Part shown: one piece after another, positions 6,470 to 10,584 of the stretch
How the letters are laid out: each line of letters begins with the position of its first letter
Position numbering within the stretch: position 1 is the stretch's first letter
Assembly (NCBI GenBank): GCA_033764265.1
Contig: JANRJB010000146.1
Coordinates: forward strand, 1 to 10,584
DNA length: 10,584 bases
Direction of reading: 5' to 3'
Source of the DNA: VGEM01 sp033764265
GTDB taxonomy: Bacteria > Pseudomonadota > Alphaproteobacteria > Rhodospirillales > Rhodospirillaceae
Notes under the pieces: model-generated
Databases searched by the model: none
Told to the model about the DNA's origin: nothing
What the model saw: the letters and a program-made list of their open reading frames with translations, nothing else
Program-made: the position numbers and the translations under genes

Positions 6470-7200
6470 ACGTCCTCGCTGAAATTCTCCAGCGCCTCGA
6501 AGTCGGCGATGCGGATGACGCGCGTGGATTCGATGGCGATCAGGCCCGCCTGCTCCAGCCGAGTCAGGCAGCGGCTGACGGTCTCGAACGCCAGGCCCAG
6601 GTAGTCGGCGATGTCCTCGCGCGTCATCGGCAGATGCACCGGATTGTCGGGCCCGCCGCGCTTGGCCGACTTGCGCGACAGCATGAGCAGGAACGAGGTC
6701 AGTTTCTCGCTGGCCGATTTCTGGCCCAGCGCGGTGATGTGCTGCTGGGCCGCGACCAGGTCGTCCACCGCCATCTCGAGCAGGCGGTGTTCCAGGTTGG
6801 GCATGTCGCGGCGCACCTTGTCCAGATCGGCGCGCGAGAACCGGCAGACCTTGGCGCCGCGCACGGCTTCGGCCGTCACGTTGTAGGTTTCGCCGGCGGC
6901 GAAGCCCAAGAAGTCGCCGGGGAACAGGAATCCCACCACCTGCCGCTTGCCGTTGCCAAGCATGTTCGACAAGCGAATGGCGCCATCGGTGACGTTATAG
7001 ACCCAGTTAGAGGCGTCACCCTCGCGCACCAGCGCCTCGCCGGCGCCATAGGTCTCGCAGCGCACCAGCTTGGTCAGGCAGTCGAGCTCGGCCTTGTCGA
7101 GCGCGCCGCACAGGTTCAGCGTGCGCGCCCCGCACACCAGGCAGCGCGACACGTCGAAGGTGAAACTGGCGCGCTGGCCGGACTTGAGTTCCTGCTTCAC
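6466..7200 (-). CDS. fnr: FNR-type oxygen-sensing transcriptional regulator
   Basis: This is a 244-residue Crp/Fnr family protein. Four cysteines fit the [4Fe-4S] ligands of FNR: Cys20, Cys23 and Cys31 in the N-terminal CLVCGARTLNLC stretch, and Cys119 in KVCRF, matching Cys122 of E. coli FNR. The cyclic-nucleotide-like beta roll spans about 45-125, the long dimerisation helix about 133-160, and the C-terminal winged helix has ETVSR (206-210), whose Glu, Ser and Arg are the FNR residues that read TTGAT half sites. It should be an active dimeric DNA-binding protein only when oxygen is low. The start is GTG at 7200. It heads an operon with the cytochrome c gene and is divergent from the usp gene. 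An FNR box overlaps its likely -35 element, suggesting autorepression. Confidence 0.93.
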   Translation of the reverse strand: MKQELKSGQRASFTFDVSRCLVCGARTLNLCGALDKAELDCLTKLVRCETYGAGEALVREGDASNWVYNVTDGAIRLSNMLGNGKRQVVGFLFPGDFLGFAAGETYNVTAEAVRGAKVCRFSRADLDKVRRDMPNLEHRLLEMAVDDLVAAQQHITALGQKSASEKLTSFLLMLSRKSAKRGGPDNPVHLPMTREDIADYLGLAFETVSRCLTRLEQAGLIAIESTRVIRIADFEALENFSEDV

Positions 7201-7230
7201 GGACGTGGCCCCCGGTTTCGGTCCATACCT

Positions 7231-7259
7231 TATCTATGGCGGGGTTTGACCCCGATCAA
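7231..7259 (-). promoter_or_regulatory. Candidate fnr promoter overlapped by the FNR box
   Basis: On the minus strand, TTGATC (7254-7259) and TAGATA (7231-7236) are separated by exactly 17 bp. The FNR box covers the -35 element, a position expected to give repression by FNR. The start site is predicted near 7224, leaving a leader of about 24 nt. Confidence 0.55.
7246..7259. promoter_or_regulatory. FNR/FixK-type binding site
   Basis: TTGAC-CCCG-ATCAA is a one-mismatch match to the TTGAT-N4-ATCAA consensus, in the divergent fnr/usp intergenic region. The recognition-helix residues of the adjacent regulator fit this site. Confidence 0.85.
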
Positions 7260-7281
7260 TCATTGTCATCGGCCGTGATGG

Positions 7282-7294
7282 TACAAGATTGCGA
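7282..7294 (+). promoter_or_regulatory. Candidate FNR-activated usp promoter (-10 and start)
   Basis: TACAAG at 7282-7287 has the spacing expected of a -10 when the FNR box centre (7252.5) is at -41.5, the class II activation position. The predicted start is near 7294. No -35 is needed in this arrangement. A GGAGG ribosome binding site lies at 7333-7337, 9 nt before the usp ATG. Confidence 0.55.
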
Positions 7295-7346
7295 GTCGTT
7301 CTAAAATGCGGGCCGCCCGGGTCCGCCCACACGGAGGCCACCCGCC

Positions 7347-8207
7347 ATGCCCATCAAGCAAATCCTGGTCCCGCTGACCGGCGAAAGCAAAGCCGAACAC
7401 GTCTGCGATATGGCGTTCGCGGTCGCCAAAGCCACTGCCGCGCACGTCGTGGGCACCGACACGGTGACCGACCCCGGCCCGTTCCTCGACCAGACCGGCG
7501 TGGGCATGATGGCCACCTACTATGACGAGCTGATGAAGACCGCCGACAAGGTCCAGGCCCAGAAGCGCAAGGTCGCGGCCGAGGCGTTCGACGCGGCGCG
7601 GGCGCGCAGCAATGCCACGGCCGCCGACGCGCCGGTCAAGGGCAACGGAGTCACCGCGACCTGGGTCGACGGTGCGGATTACAACGGCGCGACCGTGTCG
7701 CTGTTCGGCCGGCTGGCCGACCTGATCGTGGTCAACCGCCCCGGCGACAAGGCCAGCTACGCCGAGATGCAGGTGTTCGAGACCGCGGTGTTCACCGCGC
7801 GCAAGCCGGTGCTTGTGGTGCCGCCGAAGGCCAAATCGCTTGGCCATCGCGCCGCCATCGCCTGGAACGGCAGCATCGAGGCGTGCGCCGCCGCCGGCGC
7901 GGCCATCGACCTGATGAAGGGCATGGACGGCGTCGAGATCATCCAGGTCGGCGACATCCCCGACGGCAACGCCTCGTCGCAGGCGCTGGCCGCCTATCTC
8001 GGCTGGCACGGCCTGACCGCGCGCATTCACGCGGTCAAGGATGCCGGCAAGACCGGCGCGCTGATCCTGTCGGAAGCCAAGTCGGCCGGCGCGTCGTGCC
8101 TGGTGATGGGCGCCTACACCCACAGCCCGTTGCGCGAACTGATCCTGGGCGGGGTGACCAGCCACATGATCGGCCACAGCGACCTGCCGCTGGTGATGGC
8201 GCACTGA
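7347..8207 (+). CDS. Tandem-domain universal stress protein
   Basis: The protein has 286 residues with two Usp folds: domain one begins MPIKQILVPLTGE and domain two begins near RAAIAWNGSIEA (about residue 168). The second domain ends with GAYTHSPLRELILGGVTSH, the nucleotide-loop region of ATP-binding Usps (G-2x-G-9x-G-S/T), here with Thr replacing the second Gly. Domain one lacks a clear copy of that loop, usual for double-domain members. It is a cytoplasmic stress or survival protein; in alphaproteobacteria such genes are often induced at low oxygen. The ATG at 7347 has a GGAGG 9 nt upstream. It is divergent from fnr and has a well-placed FNR box, so FNR activation is inferred. Confidence 0.9.
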   Translation: MPIKQILVPLTGESKAEHVCDMAFAVAKATAAHVVGTDTVTDPGPFLDQTGVGMMATYYDELMKTADKVQAQKRKVAAEAFDAARARSNATAADAPVKGNGVTATWVDGADYNGATVSLFGRLADLIVVNRPGDKASYAEMQVFETAVFTARKPVLVVPPKAKSLGHRAAIAWNGSIEACAAAGAAIDLMKGMDGVEIIQVGDIPDGNASSQALAAYLGWHGLTARIHAVKDAGKTGALILSEAKSAGASCLVMGAYTHSPLRELILGGVTSHMIGHSDLPLVMAH

Positions 8208-8222
8208 ACGGTCGACGGCCCG

Positions 8223-8487
8223 TCACGTCTCGGCGACGAAGTGGCGCAGCAGCTCCGGCGTGAGGACCCAGGCTGGCACGACCACGTCGGCCTCGATCCC
8301 GGCCATGTCGGCGGTGAATGACGGGTCCAGCTCGGCCATGCGGGCGCGAAGCGCGCGGGCCAACTTCGGAAAGCGCGCCGAATCGAAGCGCGCCAATTCC
8401 GCCCGGGCTTCCTGCGAAGCAGAGGTTCGGGTCTCGGCACCGCGCGCGGTGGCGGCGCGGGCGATCAGCGACGCCAGATCGCGGACC
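8223..8487 (-). pseudogene. Polymorphic effector copy 4, internal fragment
   Basis: The frame covers only the middle of the N-module, from VRDLASLIARAATARGAETR through LARFDSARFPKLARALR, VVVPAWVLTPELL and RHFVAET, ending at a TGA (8223-8225) a few codons after the homology stops. Both ends are truncated and no family start is present. The DNA from 8232 to 8487 aligns without gaps to 10121-10376 of copy 5 and is nearly identical there, so it is a recent partial duplicate of that lineage. It lies 15 bp after the usp stop in the opposite orientation, and upstream of the membrane-anchored gene. Together with copy 5 it forms direct repeats bracketing the copy 5 C-terminal domain and the 8583 gene. 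Confidence 0.8.
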
Positions 8488-8582
8488 GGCGAACAGCGCC
8501 TCCGAAGCGCCTTTATTGCATGTTTGAAATTTGATCTTCGTTATACATTACTGCGACCAGCTTTCTAGCTCGTCGAGGATCG
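8488..8582 (+). promoter_or_regulatory. AT-rich leader, likely promoter region of the 8583 gene
   Basis: Composition drops abruptly after fragment 4. TTGAAA (8524-8529) and TATACAT (8542-8548) are present, but their spacing is short, so the exact promoter is uncertain. GAGG occurs at 8574-8577, just ahead of the ATG at 8583. Confidence 0.4.
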
Positions 8583-9302
8583 ATGCAGATAGTCGCACGG
8601 ATGCTGGTCGCGCTACTCTTAATCGTGACGCGCTTGGTGCTCGTCTTGGCCATCCTTTGGATCGCGGATGATCTGTTCACACTATGGGCCCATCGCGCGG
8701 TTGTGGTGCCGAGATTGAATGCGCTGGGTGAGGCCGTGTGCAACGCCATGGTCAGCGGTGATCTGGAACGATTCGTCAATTCAAGGCCGATCCCCGAGGC
8801 GGATACGTTTGCCCACGAATTCCAATCGGACAGGTACATCGCGCGGACTCTCGACCGCTACCGGCAAAGAGGCGAGTACGCCGCAGGTTGCTTCTTCACA
8901 GTGATTGAAGGCGGTGCGGGATGCGATTACGAGGCAACGTACTTAGTAGAGTACTGGCCGAACATCTTCGATCTTCGCCGGTTCTTTAAGCCAGTTGTGG
9001 GGACGACAGCGGCAGAGCGCCTGCAAGACGCGTGGCTGGAGGCGGCGTTTCGCTACCTGTCATTTGGCGATATCTACACTCTGGCGGTTGAGTCGGAGAA
9101 GCACGGTTTCTTGCTCGAGTTCGATGTTGCATCTCTAATCCATGAAATCATTGGCTGGCACAGCCATTGGTTGGGCTTTCATCCTCCGCATTATTCTACA
9201 GAGTTCGGATTGTTCGACGTTTGTCGAGCCTCCGAGAGGCTTCTCGCGGCGCGAAAGAAGGCCGGCCGGACTTTGCCTCAGTACCGCCCACATTTGCGAT
9301 AA
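8583..9302 (+). CDS. Membrane-anchored protein of unknown family, candidate immunity partner of effector copy 5
   Basis: The protein has 239 residues and I do not recognise its family. Residues 7-27 form a single strong hydrophobic helix (MLVALLLIVTRLVLVLAILW) without a clear cleavage site. The rest is soluble, acidic to neutral and rich in aromatics, so the protein is probably anchored in the inner membrane with a periplasmic domain. Four cysteines (AVCNAM, AGCFF, GAGCDY, FDVCRA) could form disulphides. The ATG at 8583 follows GAGG closely. The gene converges on effector 5, with 26 bp between the stops, and is visibly poorer in GC than usp (one line at 9121 is 28/60 GC against 45/60 at 7561), suggesting acquisition. 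Its place inside the repeat-bracketed unit suggests it protects against copy 5. No homology proves this. Confidence 0.65.
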   Translation: MQIVARMLVALLLIVTRLVLVLAILWIADDLFTLWAHRAVVVPRLNALGEAVCNAMVSGDLERFVNSRPIPEADTFAHEFQSDRYIARTLDRYRQRGEYAAGCFFTVIEGGAGCDYEATYLVEYWPNIFDLRRFFKPVVGTTAAERLQDAWLEAAFRYLSFGDIYTLAVESEKHGFLLEFDVASLIHEIIGWHSHWLGFHPPHYSTEFGLFDVCRASERLLAARKKAGRTLPQYRPHLR

Positions 9303-9328
9303 GGTGGCGCCCCTTGCGCTTCCGCCCC

Positions 9329-10513
9329 TTACTCGGTCAAGCGATACGGGGCCCCACGGGTGAGGCGCACCAGTTTTCGATTCCCGTGCTCGTCCAACTC
9401 GATCTTGCCTTGAACTTTCTGTGCCCATCGCGAGCGGGTATGGAACTCACGAGCCCGCCCGGTGTCGCGCAACGTGTTGATCGCCCCCGCTCCGGGATCG
9501 TCGGGTTCGAAATTGTACGGCTCGTCCATGGAGAACGTGATTGTACCATCGACATCCATTCCATCCGAGCCGCGGGTCACGTTCAGGTCGGTAGCGGCAT
9601 CGAGATTGTACTTGCCGAGAGCCAACCCGCTATCGAGCGGCCAAGGGATTTTGTCGGTGTTCGAGACACGCGCTAAGCCTTGAAGATTTGTCGATTCGCC
9701 CGTTTTCATGTCGTCCAGCTTGGCGATATCCGGAAAAATTTTCGCCTGGCCCTTCGTCAATCCCTCGTCGGCTAGAAGTTCTTCAATTTTGTTGGCGGAG
9801 TAGGCGATGTCCCGGTTGTTCCACAAGCGCTCGGGGTCAATCGTCAGCGGTTCGCCGCTGGCGTCGAGAAAGTGATCGAGATGGTCCGCGGCGAGGTCGA
9901 GGCCGACGACCCTGCCCGCCGACGCCAACCCCCGAAAACCGGTGCGGCTGGCATCTTGTAGCCAGTGTTGAGATTTCATCCATGTCTTCGCGTTATCCCA
10001 CCATCCGAACTCCTCCATCCCCGTGGCGGGATTGATGGACGCGTCCTGTTCGGCGGCGGCGCGTTCCGTGGCGTTGGGCAGGCGGATGCGGGCCGGATCG
10101 ACGCCCTGCGCGACCTGGGCGGCGACGAAGCGGCGCAGCAGCTCCGGCGTGAGGACCCAGGCCGGCACGACCACGTCGGCCTCGATCCCGGCCATGTCGG
10201 CGGTGAATGAAGGGTCCAGCTCGGCCATGCGCGTGCGCAAGGCACGGGCCAACTTCGGATGACGCGTCGAATCGAAGCGCGCGAGTTCCGCCCGGGCCTC
10301 CGTCAAGGCCGAGGCTCGAGTCTCGGCATCGCGCGCGTTGGCCGCACGGGCAATCAGCGAGGCCAGATCGCGGACCTCGTCGCCGGCCTCGCCGGCCAGT
10401 TCCGGGTCTATCCCTGCTCGATTTGCAGCCATCATCGCGAGGTCTTCGCGAAACGAGTAACCGTGGCGGCTTCGGTCCTTCGGGGGGCGGGAAGCGGGAG
10501 CGGCAGTCGGCAT
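9329..10513 (-). CDS. Polymorphic effector copy 5, intact N-module with unrecognised C-terminal domain
   Basis: The protein has 394 residues from the ATG at 10513, chosen by alignment with copies 1 and 3; an in-frame ATG 21 codons upstream is less likely. Residues 1-170 are the shared module (RHGYSFREDLAMMAANRAGIDPEL, VVVPAWVLTPELLRRFV, INPATGMEEFG). From WWDNAKTW the sequence is unlike the other copies and less GC-rich. About 190-260 is helical, and 295-385 appears beta-rich with repeated Gly and Asp (DLNVTRGSDGMDVDGTITF, DEPYNFEPDD, then RSRWAQKVQGKIEL). This end weakly recalls the layout of colicin M catalytic domains, but the catalytic Asp, His and Arg of the D-x-Y-D-x5-H-R motif are not matched. 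There is no signal peptide. Inferred to be a secreted toxin-like effector of unknown activity. Confidence 0.82.
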   Translation of the reverse strand: MPTAAPASRPPKDRSRHGYSFREDLAMMAANRAGIDPELAGEAGDEVRDLASLIARAANARDAETRASALTEARAELARFDSTRHPKLARALRTRMAELDPSFTADMAGIEADVVVPAWVLTPELLRRFVAAQVAQGVDPARIRLPNATERAAAEQDASINPATGMEEFGWWDNAKTWMKSQHWLQDASRTGFRGLASAGRVVGLDLAADHLDHFLDASGEPLTIDPERLWNNRDIAYSANKIEELLADEGLTKGQAKIFPDIAKLDDMKTGESTNLQGLARVSNTDKIPWPLDSGLALGKYNLDAATDLNVTRGSDGMDVDGTITFSMDEPYNFEPDDPGAGAINTLRDTGRAREFHTRSRWAQKVQGKIELDEHGNRKLVRLTRGAPYRLTE

Positions 10514-10556
10514 AGGGCACCTGTGGCGCCGGGGTGAGCGACGCCGCAGGGTGGCA

Positions 10557-10583
10557 CAGTCAGGAAAAATCGTCAATCAGGAA
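10557..10583 (-). promoter_or_regulatory. Shared upstream tandem repeat of effector copy 5
   Basis: TTCCTGATTG (10574-10583) and TTCCTGACTG (10557-10566) lie on the minus strand, 17 bp apart start to start, at the same distance from the start codon as in copies 1 and 3. The 7-bp spacer differs while the spacing is kept, which argues for functional constraint. Confidence 0.5.
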
Positions 10584-10584
10584 A

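Noticed and set aside
6379..7278. Plus-strand open frame opposite fnr
   Set aside because: Shadow of a convincing FNR gene; no recognisable motifs.
7266..8204. Minus-strand open frame opposite usp
   Set aside because: Low-complexity His/Gly/Val antisense product; usp on the plus strand is well supported with a promoter and ribosome binding site.
9303..9328. Bidirectional terminator between the convergent genes
   Set aside because: Only 26 bp, with short GGCGCC-like symmetry and no stable stem plus T-tract visible.
10514..10576. Upstream ATG at 10576 as the start of effector copy 5
   Set aside because: The extra 21 residues are Arg-rich; the conserved start shared by copies 1 and 3 aligns with the ATG at 10513, and the repeat block occupies the upstream DNA.

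Overview
The window looks like chromosomal DNA of a GC-rich alphaproteobacterium, probably Rhodospirillales-like. This rests on the very high GC of the core genes, an FNR/FixK-type regulator with four candidate iron-sulphur cysteines, a TTGAC-N4-ATCAA box, and fused CoA ligase/acetyltransferase and tandem-Usp proteins. No read-out of a ribosomal marker is possible here, so the taxonomy is inference.

Two kinds of DNA are interleaved. The first is an ordinary core set: an NDP-forming acyl-CoA ligase fused to a GNAT acetyltransferase (1106-3790, minus), a small c-type cytochrome (6113-6469, minus) overlapping an FNR regulator (6466-7200, minus), and a divergent double-domain universal stress protein (7347-8207, plus). 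The 146-bp fnr/usp intergenic region carries one FNR box. It sits at -41.5 for a good usp promoter and on top of the -35 of an fnr promoter, suggesting usp activation and fnr autorepression under low oxygen.

The second kind is a multicopy family not recognised as any named family. Five copies or pieces, all on the minus strand, share an N-terminal module of about 170-190 residues and then switch abruptly to unrelated C-termini. Copy 1 (1-963) runs off the left edge and is broken by a 163-bp double-hairpin insertion. Copy 2 (about 3787-4045) is a fragment fused against the CoA ligase start. Copy 3 (4841-5960) ends in an M23/LytM-type peptidase domain that lies in a different frame from its N-module, the switch falling at the cassette junction. 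Copy 4 (8223-8487) is an internal fragment beside usp. Copy 5 (9329-10513) is intact, with an unrecognised C-terminal domain. The three 5' ends share an upstream block with a 10-bp direct repeat at 17-bp spacing.

Two lower-GC genes accompany the toxin-like C-termini: a predicted lipoprotein (4090-4791) directly after the M23 domain, and a membrane-anchored protein (8583-9302) convergent with copy 5. Each C-terminal domain plus partner gene is bracketed by directly repeated N-module DNA (copies 3/2 and 5/4). The best reading is a polymorphic effector-immunity system: a shared delivery module, exchangeable C-terminal toxins acting in the periplasm, cognate periplasm-facing immunity proteins, and decayed fragments left by module exchange. 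The delivery machine is not in the window, and no activity has been shown.
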